Numbered from the stretch's first letter, positions 1 through 6,210 are shown. The stretch is DNA of 10,916 nucleotides from Ruminococcus sp. UBA3800 (GCA_002368715.1 DFEO01000011.1:1-10916), one strand, 5' to 3'. The notes: a model not told the origin generated them from the sequence alone. Numbers and translations are program-made.

Positions 1-1
1 C

Positions 2-70
2 TTTATGCAAAAAGAATCGCCTGAGACCGCTATCCCCAATGGTTCTTCCAATAAAGATCCGGCGGCGTAA
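2..70 (+). CDS. C-terminal end of an unidentified protein (partial)
   Basis: Only the last 22 codons are in the window, read from base 2 and ending in TAA at 68-70; the protein ends ...SSNKDPAA. The tail is polar and rich in Ser, Asn and Pro, with no recognisable motif, so no function can be given. Support for a real gene is indirect: a strong intrinsic terminator begins six bases after the stop codon, as expected at the end of a transcription unit. The start and most of the gene lie to the left of the window. Confidence 0.5.
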   Translation, partial: FMQKESPETAIPNGSSNKDPAA

Positions 71-75
71 ACATC

Positions 76-108
76 TCCCCACAGTGTTGCTGTGGGGATT
101 TTTCTTTG
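76..108 (+). terminator. Intrinsic terminator after the left-edge gene
   Basis: CCCCACAG (77-84) pairs perfectly with CTGTGGGG (90-97) around a five-base loop, extended by T76-A98, and is followed by TTTTTCTTT (99-107). It sits immediately after the TAA at 68-70 and ends that transcript. Confidence 0.85.
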
Positions 109-243
109 CTGGTAAAAATTACTAATCGAATATATGTTTTTTATTTTGTCACTTGTGCATCTATACAAAGATTTGCTTCCCGATAGTTGCAATCTTCGTT
201 TTTTTCGTTTCCCATCGGTATATATATGGAGGCTTTTTTTATG

Positions 244-278
244 AACGCCGCAGTTGTTTATTCATCTGCGGCGTTTTT
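244..278 (+). terminator. Terminator-like hairpin
   Basis: AACGCCGCAG (244-253) pairs with CTGCGGCGTT (266-275) around a 12-base loop, and the 3' arm runs into a T5 tract (274-278). It has the form of a rho-independent terminator for + strand transcripts, but no gene is seen between it and the terminator at 76-108. It may end a small RNA, act as a leader attenuator, or mark the edge of inserted DNA. A 16-codon ORF (241-288) with a GGAGG eight bases upstream overlaps it. Confidence 0.55.
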
Positions 279-334
279 GGTTTCGATTTAGTACCTTGAC
301 AACTAAATATCATGCAAGGGCTCATTCAAACAAA

Positions 335-494
335 TTGCTAACTTGCTACCAAGAGCGTCTAAACGCCGATATATCCTCATTTCTGCTGATAGTAAATGTG
401 ATAGCTGTTAGTTTTGTTAGTTTTACAACAGCGGTTTGCTAACGTCGGAAAAGCTCTGTATCAGGTGGTTTGACCGTGTTTGGTAGTTTGTTAG
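335..494. repeat. Cluster of CTAAC/GTTAG motifs, including two inverted tandem pairs
   Basis: Two adjacent 8-mers, TTGCTAAC and TTGCTACC (335-350), face an inverted pair, TTTGGTAG and TTTGTTAG (479-494). Read on opposite strands, both pairs fit CTAAC-N3-CTACCAA. Between them lie CTGTTAG (405-411), TTTGTTAG (413-420) and TTTGCTAAC (435-443). That makes five exact CTAAC/GTTAG 5-mers and two one-mismatch copies in 160 bases. The spacing is irregular, so this is a motif cluster, not a clean iteron array. Confidence 0.5.
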
Positions 495-507
495 TAAAAT
501 CAGAGTG

Positions 508-553
508 GCAGGGCGCCGTGTCGCGCATTTGTGCGCGGTTTGTGCCGCCCTGC
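508..553. repeat. Nested GC-rich inverted repeat
   Basis: Outer arms GCAGGGCG (508-515) and CGCCCTGC (546-553) are perfectly complementary. Inside them CGCGCA (522-527) and TGCGCG (532-537) form a second perfect stem with a TTTG loop. It stands out as a GC island in AT-rich DNA about 85 bases before the ATPase gene. No T tract follows, so it is not a terminator. It could be a structured leader RNA or a DNA hairpin recognised by element proteins. Confidence 0.6.
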
Positions 554-639
554 GGAGAAAGGAGGGATAACTACACCACCCGGACTCTCGGAGCGAATCT
601 GAGGGCAAATAAAGCGAGTTTGAAAGAAAGGATGATAGG

Positions 640-2415
640 ATGACTGAAAACTACGACAACAATATCTACAACGAGCCGTACTGTGTCAAAGATGGCTGCC
701 TTTACGAAACGGTCGAGCGAAAGGGTAAGGTCACAATGGTTAGGCTGTGCGACTATGTTCCCGTGCTGAAGTCGGAGATAACCTTCGACGACGGCAGCGA
801 GAGCCGAAAGGCTTTCGAGGTCGGAGCTGTACACTCAAACGGAACAACAATGCCGACGGTAACTGTCACCGCAGACGAGATGAGCAGCATGAAATGGCTA
901 ATCGAGAAGTGGGGATCGCTGGGGTCGTATTCGCCTGCGAACAATACGCTCGGCAAGATACGCCATGCAATTATGAGTACGAAAACAGATGTTGAGTTCA
1001 GGACGGTGTACAGTCAGACAGGCTGGCGGCAAATCGGTGAGCAGTATGAGTTCCTGATGCCTTCTGCGGATAGTGAGTTCACGGTGGAGCTGCAAGGAAA
1101 ACTCAATGCTTATCATTGGAGTACACCTGCCAGTGCGGACAAGCTGTTTTATCTCACAGCACTTCTTGAAAACGGTCTGCTTCCGCAGCGAGTTATGCTT
1201 CCATTGCTTGCAGTAACATTTTTGTCTCCGCTGGAGCACTTCTTGAAAGCGGCGAGCTGTGAACCGAAGTTCATAACTGCACTGGTCGGCAAAACAGGTA
1301 CGCGCAAGTCAACTACCGCAGCACTGATGTGTTCTTTCTTTGGTTGCTTCACAGCCAGCACTCTGCCTATGTCGTTTCACGATACGGCGAACAGTATCCT
1401 CAGCAACATCTATTCGCTGAAGGACGTTCTCACCTGCGTAGACGATCTGCACCCGAATGGTGTATACGGTGACTCGGAAATGAAGAGCACTGCACAAAAT
1501 CTTGCACGTTTCTACGGCGACAGAATCGGTCGTGCGAGGCTGAATAGTAAGATCGAATTGCAGCCGTCACGTCCGCCGACAGGTATGTGTCTTGTCACTG
1601 CGGAGTACGTTCCGGAAATATCGCAGAGCGGTCTTGCGCGCTACTTCATTGTCGAAATGAAATCTGACGACATAGATCTTGCATTGATGACTGAGTATCA
1701 GCAGCTCGCGGCGGACGGAGTGCTTGCGGCGATAATGCACAGCTACGTTGACTGGCTGCGCGAAACATACCTCTGCGATGAAAATACTTTTGTGCAAGGC
1801 TTGTCAGATACATTCAAAAAATACCGCACCGAAATTACAGCGGAGCTGTCTGCAAGGTGTGAAAACTTCCACACAAGAGTTCCTGATACTCTCGCGCACC
1901 TGATGATCGGTTTCGACTTCCTGCTTGCGTTCCTGAATGCAAAAGAAGAAATCGGTGTGCGGGACATGGAGAACTACAAAAGCTCTTTCCGAAATATAAT
2001 TGTCACAAGCTCTGTGCGGAACAACAGCATAGTCGAGAACGAAAACTACTCCTATCAGTTCTGCGACAAGCTGAAAAGTCTGCTCGACAGCGGCAGGTGT
2101 AGTGTCAATTTCATCGGAAACGACTGCGACATGAACCGCAAAGGCTTCATCGGCTTCGATGACGACAACTTCTACTACCTCATCATGAATGCGGCGTTCT
2201 CGGAGGTTGTGAAGCTGTCGAAGGAAATGGGCGAGAGCTTCTCAATTGGCAAGAATAGTCTGATACAACAGCTGGTCGATGACGGTATAATGGTCGTGAA
2301 AGGTAAGCGCAACACTACAACAGTTCGCGTGACCGATGACCGTCAGATGAGCGTTGCGGTGCTGGATAAGTCGAGGATGTTTGCGGACACGGAAGTGCCC
2401 GAAATCAGGCAGTGA
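640..2415 (+). CDS. DUF927-like P-loop ATPase of a mobile element
   Basis: A complete 591-aa cytoplasmic protein, recognised as the DUF927-like / primase-helicase-like ATPase common on clostridial integrative elements; its biochemical role is not established. Seen in the sequence: a Walker A variant GKTGTRKST at residues 217-225, Walker B-type acids in LTCVDDLHP (D268, D269), a conserved-looking FYGDRIGRAR segment (291-300), and QSGLARYF (329-336), probably a sensor or arginine-finger region. The first 200 residues form a separate alpha/beta domain, and the last 100 look like a small winged-helix-like tail. The ATG at 640 is preceded by AAGGA at 628-632, seven bases away. It has no membrane segment or signal peptide. 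The next genes on the same strand, an RHH-like protein and a serine recombinase remnant, support element maintenance or mobilisation. It is intact although its neighbours are damaged. The DUF927 label is by recognition, not by search. Confidence 0.75.
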   Translation: MTENYDNNIYNEPYCVKDGCLYETVERKGKVTMVRLCDYVPVLKSEITFDDGSESRKAFEVGAVHSNGTTMPTVTVTADEMSSMKWLIEKWGSLGSYSPANNTLGKIRHAIMSTKTDVEFRTVYSQTGWRQIGEQYEFLMPSADSEFTVELQGKLNAYHWSTPASADKLFYLTALLENGLLPQRVMLPLLAVTFLSPLEHFLKAASCEPKFITALVGKTGTRKSTTAALMCSFFGCFTASTLPMSFHDTANSILSNIYSLKDVLTCVDDLHPNGVYGDSEMKSTAQNLARFYGDRIGRARLNSKIELQPSRPPTGMCLVTAEYVPEISQSGLARYFIVEMKSDDIDLALMTEYQQLAADGVLAAIMHSYVDWLRETYLCDENTFVQGLSDTFKKYRTEITAELSARCENFHTRVPDTLAHLMIGFDFLLAFLNAKEEIGVRDMENYKSSFRNIIVTSSVRNNSIVENENYSYQFCDKLKSLLDSGRCSVNFIGNDCDMNRKGFIGFDDDNFYYLIMNAAFSEVVKLSKEMGESFSIGKNSLIQQLVDDGIMVVKGKRNTTTVRVTDDRQMSVAVLDKSRMFADTEVPEIRQ

Positions 2416-2434
2416 CTGTCTGTTGCAGGATAAA

Positions 2435-2459
2435 GTTTCGGGGTCGCAGCCCCAGAAAC
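2435..2459. repeat. Intergenic hairpin
   Basis: GTTTCGGGG (2435-2443) pairs with CCCC-A-GAAAC (2450-2459) around a six-base loop, with one bulged A. It lies 20 bases after the ATPase stop codon and has no T tract. A second stem, CGTAAC/GTTACG (2525-2530 and 2541-2546), follows in the same 196-base gap. These may be mRNA structures or transfer-origin-like DNA hairpins ahead of the small DNA-binding gene. Confidence 0.45.
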
Positions 2460-2611
2460 GGTCACAGCGGAGCGGCAAAGCCGACCGCAAAATAGCAGAA
2501 AAAGAGGGTTCCGCCAAAAGGAGTCGTAACTTCGCTGAGTGTTACGGTTCAGGAGTCGGAAATGAAAGAATCAGCGAAACATAGGACAATAAACGGTGTC
2601 GGAGAGTAATA

Positions 2612-2833
2612 ATGGAGGGTTTTATGGAGAAAAAGGAAAAACAGGCGGTCTGGCTCTACCCCAAGACGAAAGAGCTGATGGTCAATCATTTGAAGGCGGC
2701 AAATGCTACATCTCAAAGTGACTTCATTGAGAAAGCGATAAGGTTTTATTCAGGCTACCTCGACTGCAATTCGGGTATCGCAACGGAATATCTTGCGCAC
2801 GTTCTGACTTCAATTATCGAGGGAGATATTTGA
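2612..2833 (+). CDS. Small ribbon-helix-helix-like protein, probably 3'-truncated
   Basis: A 73-aa protein. After a basic start it shows QAVWLYPKTKELM (11-23), a beta strand plus helix, then NATSQSDFIEKAIRFYSGYL (31-50). This is the SxSDFIEKAIRFY pattern of small RHH-type DNA-binding proteins found beside recombinase and relaxase genes of Firmicutes elements. The likely role is DNA binding in the element's regulation or transfer. From memory, relatives continue well past ATEYLAHVLTSIIEG. Here the frame stops three codons later, exactly where serine recombinase sequence begins in another frame, so the 3' end is probably lost to a deletion. The start at 2612 has GGAG (2601-2604) seven bases upstream; ATG 2624 (MEKKEKQ) with GGAGGG at 2614-2619 is an equally possible start giving 69 aa. 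Confidence 0.7.
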   Translation: MEGFMEKKEKQAVWLYPKTKELMVNHLKAANATSQSDFIEKAIRFYSGYLDCNSGIATEYLAHVLTSIIEGDI

Positions 2834-3866
2834 AAAGTTCTTCGCAGGCTACGGACTCAGTATAATAGCGAAAGAATTCAACCGCCGAGGAATAAAGTCT
2901 CCCGAGTTCTTTTCTCACAGGAAGAAGAGTCCGCGACATCCTGAGGTCGCGAGAAAGTTCCTGTGGGTTCAGACCTCAGTCAAGCGTATAATCCAGAACG
3001 AGGTGTACACAGGAACTCTCGTTAACCACAAGACTGTGACATCAAAAATCTATAAGACCGTGGATGTAATTCCGCCCGAGGAACAGTACCGACACGAAAA
3101 CTTCATGCCTGCGATAATCGACAAAGAGACCTTCGAGCAGGCACAGGTGCTTCTCGAGAGCAGACTCAGGAGCGGTGTCCGTGCTAAGTTTGGAAACACT
3201 ATCCACAGATACTGCGGTATGATAAAATGTGCCGAGTGCGGAGCGAACTTTATCGCCAAGAAGAGGACAGTCACAGGTAAGTCGTGGGTGGAGTACACCT
3301 GTAACAGCAATCACCGTTACGGCAATGAATACTGCACCGCTCACACTATCCGTGAGGAACAGCTCGATGAGATCATTCATACAGAGCTTGCAATGCTCTG
3401 TCAGGAGATACTTGATTCCAGTCAGAAGTACGACGAGATAGTCAGGGAGTGGAACAAGAAGAAGCCCAAATACGATAAAATGATAAAGGACTACACCGAG
3501 AAGATAGCCAATCTCAAGGTTCAGATCGAACAGGTGATCATTGAGCGGATTAATGACCGCGAACACGCCAAGGTCTATAATTCAATGATCGAAAAGCGTG
3601 AAGTCGAGATAGCAGAGCTGATGCAGAAGATAGAGGATTGCAGGAAGTTCGACGAGCTCAGCAAGAAGCGCCGTGACGAACTGATGTCCACAGCAGAACT
3701 GCTCGACGAGGTGCTGTTCGAGCCGTACATCTCGGATGCGAATTTGCGCCTGCTCGTCCGCAAGATAAACGTCCACGAAAACGAGGACGGCAGTCTTGAT
3801 GTAAACCTTGAATTCAACGGTGACTTCAAGGATTCTAGCACTGTGTGCTTTGAGATCGATGAATAG
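2808..3866 (+). pseudogene. Large serine recombinase remnant lacking the catalytic domain
   Basis: The frame is open from 2808 (after a TGA at 2805-2807) to TAG 3864-3866. From about 2826 it reads as the recombinase domain of a large serine integrase: IFEKFFAGYGLSIIAKEFNRRG, then VKRIIQNEVYTGTLVNHK, then the FMPAIIDKETFEQAQ region. A zinc ribbon follows (CGMIKCAECG, about 25 residues, then YTCN...YGNEYC, around 3213-3335), then a long coiled coil rich in Lys, Glu and Ile, and a C-terminal beta tail ending CFEIDE. The N-terminal resolvase domain with the nucleophilic serine is absent, so it cannot cut DNA. No ATG precedes it; the first possible start is GTG 3003, inside the recombinase domain and without a clear ribosome binding site. 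The 5' end is joined to the RHH-like gene, suggesting a deletion between two element genes. A short DNA-binding fragment might still be made, but a pseudogene is more likely. Confidence 0.8.
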
Positions 3867-3877
3867 GCATGAAAACA

Positions 3878-3904
3878 GCCGCAGGGAGATACCCTGCGGC
3901 TTTT
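3878..3904. terminator. Bidirectional terminator between converging genes
   Basis: GCCGCAGGG (3878-3886) pairs perfectly with CCCTGCGGC (3892-3900) around AGATA, followed by TTTT (3901-3904). On the other strand the stem leads into TGTTTTC. It lies 11 bases after the recombinase stop and touches the stop codon of the converging K+ channel gene (3903-3905), so it can serve both. Confidence 0.85.
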
Positions 3905-4622
3905 ATTCATCAGTATTCTTATTTATCTCATTAAGATATCCGCCTGTAATGATACCGGAAGGCAACGCGATAATAGCTATACCAAATACCGAAGAAATCA
4001 TTGTGACGATTCTTCCTATCGTTGAAACTGGGTAAATATCGCCATAGCCTACCGTTGTTAGAGAAACAGTTGCCCAGTATATAGCATCAAAAAATGTTTC
4101 AAACGAATCGGGTTCGACATTAAAAATCACAAGAGCAGAAACTACAATGTATGCAATCGCCATTGTTGCAACTGCTGATAGAGCGTGTTTTTCTTTTTTG
4201 AACACATTAATGATAATAAGGAGGCTCTTAGAATATCTTAACATTTTTGCGGCTCTAAGCACTCTTAACGTGCGTAATAAACGCAGAACTTTAAGAACAC
4301 GAAATCCACTGCTTAAAAAAGAGAAAGATGAGAGTATAACAAGCAAATCAATAGCAGCCATAGGCGTGAATGGATAAACAATGGCAGCAGCAGGGTGCTT
4401 GAGCCCCGTCTTAAAATCAGCGGTTATCAGTCTGAGTAGATAGTCAATAATAAAAACAAAAGTTGAAACATATTCAATTATCAGAAAAACAGTATTTGTT
4501 GTTTTAAAGGCTAATGGAACGAGGCTGACTATGATAACGATCATCATAAAGCTGTCATAACCGTGACTCAGGGAATTGTCCTCGGTACTTACGTCGATTA
4601 TCTTAAAAAGCTTTTCTCTCAT
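3903..4622 (-). CDS. Voltage-gated K+ channel (single-subunit, 6-TM)
   Basis: A complete 239-aa membrane protein with the layout of a voltage-gated potassium channel, working as a homotetramer in the cytoplasmic membrane. Segments by residue: S1 about 24-40, S2 about 44-67 (E50, D60), S3 about 85-101 (D92), S4 107-126 with charges at every third position (R108, K111, R114, R117, R120, R123, K126), S5 about 147-168, pore helix 177-189, selectivity filter TTVGYGD (189-195), and S6 202-224 with ALPSGI. The filter makes K+ selectivity near certain, and the sensor is complete, so voltage gating is likely. There is no cytoplasmic RCK/TrkA-N or cyclic-nucleotide domain; the C-tail after S6 is about 15 residues. 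The start is supported by AGGGTGA just upstream on the minus strand. The gene lies directly behind the tRNA-Leu terminator and no separate promoter is visible. It is more AT-rich than its neighbours. Confidence 0.93.
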   Translation of the reverse strand: MREKLFKIIDVSTEDNSLSHGYDSFMMIVIIVSLVPLAFKTTNTVFLIIEYVSTFVFIIDYLLRLITADFKTGLKHPAAAIVYPFTPMAAIDLLVILSSFSFLSSGFRVLKVLRLLRTLRVLRAAKMLRYSKSLLIIINVFKKEKHALSAVATMAIAYIVVSALVIFNVEPDSFETFFDAIYWATVSLTTVGYGDIYPVSTIGRIVTMISSVFGIAIIALPSGIITGGYLNEINKNTDE

Positions 4623-4636
4623 ATTATCACCCTATT

Positions 4637-4664
4637 AAAAAAAGTCCGAATAATCGGACTTTTT
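4637..4664 (-). terminator. Terminator of the tRNA-Leu transcript
   Basis: On the minus strand AAAAAGTCCGA and TCGGACTTTTT form an 11-bp stem (4664-4654 with 4649-4639) with a four-base loop, continuing into a T tract at 4643-4637. It begins four bases after the CCA end of the tRNA and ends 15 bases before the K+ channel start. On the + strand it also ends in T5, so it may stop traffic from both sides. Confidence 0.85.
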
Positions 4665-4667
4665 GAA

Positions 4668-4751
4668 TGGTGCGGGTGACAGGACTTGAACCTGCACGGT
4701 GTTGCCAATAGAACCTAAATCTATCGCGTCTGCCAATTCCGCCACACCCGC
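4668..4751 (-). tRNA. tRNA-Leu (anticodon UAG)
   Basis: Read on the minus strand, the acceptor arms GCGGGTG (4751-4745) and CACCCGC (4678-4672) pair perfectly, with discriminator A (4671) and an encoded CCA (4670-4668). The anticodon stem ATAGA/TCTAT encloses TTTAGGT, giving anticodon TAG, which reads CUN leucine codons. The D arm contains AATTGGCAGACGC, the variable arm is long as expected of a class II tRNA, and the T loop is TTCAAGT in a GCAGG/CCTGT stem. The encoded CCA fits a Firmicutes origin. Confidence 0.96.
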
Positions 4752-4761
4752 GTACCTGATT

Positions 4762-4790
4762 ATTTTATCACATATCGGCTATCATGTCAA
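4762..4790 (-). promoter_or_regulatory. Sigma-A promoter of tRNA-Leu
   Basis: On the minus strand TTGACA (4790-4785) and TAAAAT (4767-4762) are separated by exactly 17 bases. A TG one base before the -10 makes it an extended -10 promoter. Transcription would start around 4755, a few bases before the tRNA 5' end at 4751. It is the only clear promoter upstream of the K+ channel as well. Confidence 0.85.
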
Positions 4791-4913
4791 GAGCCGGTAC
4801 ATAAAAATTATGGACACCGTCACAAAATATTATCACGACGTTGTTTTTTGATGTCATAACAGGCAGAATATGTTAAATTGTACAAAATAATCCGAGAAAG
4901 GTTAATAAAACTG

Positions 4914-4942
4914 TTGCAATCAATTAACAAATGTGGTATAAT
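4914..4942 (+). promoter_or_regulatory. Sigma-A promoter of the NRPS gene
   Basis: TTGCAA (4914-4919) and a consensus TATAAT (4937-4942) are 17 bases apart, with TG at 4934-4935 making an extended -10. Transcription would start near 4949, giving a leader of about 57 bases before the ATG at 5006. It diverges from the tRNA promoter 120 bases away. The near-consensus form suggests a strong promoter unless held down by a repressor. Confidence 0.85.
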
Positions 4943-4954
4943 GTTAGGTGATAA

Positions 4955-4980
4955 TTCGGATATCCGAGGCGGTATCCGAA
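4955..4980 (+). promoter_or_regulatory. Inverted repeat in the NRPS leader, possible operator
   Basis: TTCGGATA (4955-4962) and TATCCGAA (4973-4980) are perfect inverted repeats separated by 10 bases. The left arm also lies in a perfect 12-base palindrome, TCGGATATCCGA (4956-4967). The site covers roughly +6 to +31 of the predicted transcript, a typical place for a roadblock operator. It could also form a short RNA hairpin. No T tract follows, so it is not a terminator. Confidence 0.55.
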
Positions 4981-5005
4981 AAATACCTGTATGGGGTGAT
5001 AAAGA

Positions 5006-5779
5006 ATGAAAAAATATCCGCTTTCAAAAACCGAGTACGGCATATATATCGAGCAGACCGCCGCTCAGAATACAGCCTATAATGATCCGCTGCTGATAAA
5101 GCTGGACAAAAGAACCGACCTTGAAAGGCTGGCGGCGGCTGTTAAGGCTGCTGTTGATGCCCACGCTTATCTGAAGACCGGGTTTGAGGCGGACGAGAAC
5201 GGAGATATATGCAAATTCCAGCGTGAGTTTGAGCCGGAAGTTCCGATATATGAGCGTGATGAAGCGGACCCTTATGAGTTTATCAGGGTGTTTGACCTGC
5301 ACAGCGATAAGCTTATACGCTGCTGTATCATTAAGACACCGGAGGATAACTACCTTTTTACCGATATACACCATATCATTTTCGACGGCTCCAGCATGGT
5401 GCCTTTTTTCGGGGATATCAACAAAGCCTACAACGGCGAGACGCTGGAGGCCGAGAGCTTTACTGCCAACGACTTTGCTGCCGATGAAGCAAAGAGGACG
5501 CAGAGCGATGAGTTTGAAAAAGCAAGGCAGTTTTATCTTTCGGAGTTTGCAGATGCTGACGGCGGCACCGAGTTTTATACCGACAAAAATGACCGCAGTC
5601 ACGAAGCTAAGGAGCTTGTCTATGAAATAAAGAGTGTAAGCTCGGACGAGCTGAAGGAACTTGCAAAAAAATGGGGGGGTGCGGCTGAGCACCGTTATGA
5701 ACGGAGCCTTTGCTTATCTGCTATCGTGCTTTTCCGGAAGCAGTCAGGTGCTGTTTTCAAATGTGTTCAACGGCCGTGA
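5006..5779 (+). CDS. NRPS, 5' fragment: N-terminal half of condensation domain C1
   Basis: The start of a large non-ribosomal peptide synthetase. ATG 5006 follows GGGGTGA (4993-4999) at six bases, behind its own promoter. As written the frame gives 257 aa, of which about 222 are real C-domain sequence: KYPLSKTEYGIYIEQ near the N-terminus (C1 motif), HAYLKTGF (about 51-58, C2 motif) and the catalytic HHIIFDG at 122-128 with both histidines and the Asp present. After LKELAKKWG the frame goes wrong at a G7 run (5673-5679) and reads 34 unrelated residues to TGA 5777-5779. Removing one G restores KKWGVRLSTVMNGAFAY and joins the open frame that runs to the window end. A C domain cut in this place would not be active. 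The protein begins directly with C1, without a loading module, so C1 may accept an acyl starter or a peptide from another protein. Confidence 0.9.
   Translation: MKKYPLSKTEYGIYIEQTAAQNTAYNDPLLIKLDKRTDLERLAAAVKAAVDAHAYLKTGFEADENGDICKFQREFEPEVPIYERDEADPYEFIRVFDLHSDKLIRCCIIKTPEDNYLFTDIHHIIFDGSSMVPFFGDINKAYNGETLEAESFTANDFAADEAKRTQSDEFEKARQFYLSEFADADGGTEFYTDKNDRSHEAKELVYEIKSVSSDELKELAKKWGGAAEHRYERSLCLSAIVLFRKQSGAVFKCVQRP
5665..5679 (+). other. Frameshift site: A7-T-G7 inside the NRPS gene
   Basis: A7 (5665-5671), T, then G7 (5673-5679). Upstream coding is in the frame of 5006. Downstream coding is one base later, in the frame of 5679, 5697 and so on. One base too many here explains the break, and G6 gives the most natural protein (KKWGVRLSTVMN). 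Homopolymer runs are common sites of sequencing error, true indels and polymerase slippage. Confidence 0.85.
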
Positions 5780-6210
5780 CGAACGCCTGACGAACACTGT
5801 CGGGATGTTCGTAAAGACTATGCCTGTGCTTGCAGAGTTTGACGGCAGCACGAAGATAGGTGAGCTGCTGACCGCTCTTGACAGGCAGACCACACTTTGC
5901 CGTGAGAACCGCCTCTACTCCTATGCAGACCTTTGTTCGGAGCTGGGTATTTCTTCGTCGGTGCTGTTCGGATATCAGGGCGATATGTTCAACAGCTTTG
6001 ATTTCTGCGGCGGCAGGGTGGAGTATGAGCTTCATAACAGCCGTAACCCCAAGGGTGTTTTTGAGGTAACGGTAAGGCGGCACGGCCAAAGGTTTACCGC
6101 TCATGCGCTGTATGATATGTCCTTGTATAACGACACGCTTGTATATGATATGCTGGAAAGCTTCGATATGGTGCTTGGCGGCATGACAAAGGGTAATGAC
6201 CTTGGCGAGA
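5680..6210 (+). other. NRPS domain C1, C-terminal half
   Basis: Continues C1 in the shifted frame: NGAFAYLLSCFSG (C4 region), SNVFNGRDE, then GMFVKTMPV (C5-type motif) and SSVLFGYQGDMF near its end. Together with the HHIIFDG half at 5006-5672 this is a full-length C domain of about 400 residues. Because it is the first domain of the first NRPS gene, it is a candidate starter C domain that N-acylates the first residue. Confidence 0.8.

Larger units (their letters stand above)
109..639. other. Gene-free region with repeats, left of the mobile-element genes
   Basis: No ORF here looks like protein on either strand. The left part (109-240) is AT-rich with several T tracts. It then holds a terminator-like hairpin (244-278), a cluster of CTAAC/GTTAG motifs (335-494), a nested GC-rich inverted repeat (508-553) and a purine-rich stretch with an orphan GGAGGG (561-566). 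A TTGACA at 296-301 has no matching -10 box. The region could carry a replication or transfer origin or the end of the degraded element; the sequence alone does not decide. Confidence 0.5.

Noticed and set aside
296..301. TTGACA as a -35 box
   Set aside because: No acceptable -10 box lies 15-19 bases downstream.
254..608. Short ORFs on both strands in the gene-free region (62 and 61 aa)
   Set aside because: No ribosome binding sites, no protein-like composition, and they cross the repeat and hairpin sequences.
2354..2584. 76-aa basic + strand ORF after the ATPase
   Set aside because: It starts inside the ATPase gene in another frame, is rich in Arg, Ser and Lys without a fold pattern, and covers hairpin sequence; it is likely non-coding.
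3042..3566. 174-aa minus-strand ORF
   Set aside because: It is antisense to the recombinase remnant, whose + frame carries a clear zinc ribbon and coiled coil.
3003..3866. The recombinase remnant as a normal gene starting at GTG 3003
   Set aside because: Recombinase-domain sequence clearly continues upstream to about 2826, and no ribosome binding site is seen before 3003.
5665..5671. A_AAA_AAA in the correct phase for a programmed -1 ribosomal frameshift
   Set aside because: A -1 shift enters the third frame, which meets a TGA within a few codons. Restoring the NRPS needs +1 (or loss of one base), so this classical heptamer cannot explain it.
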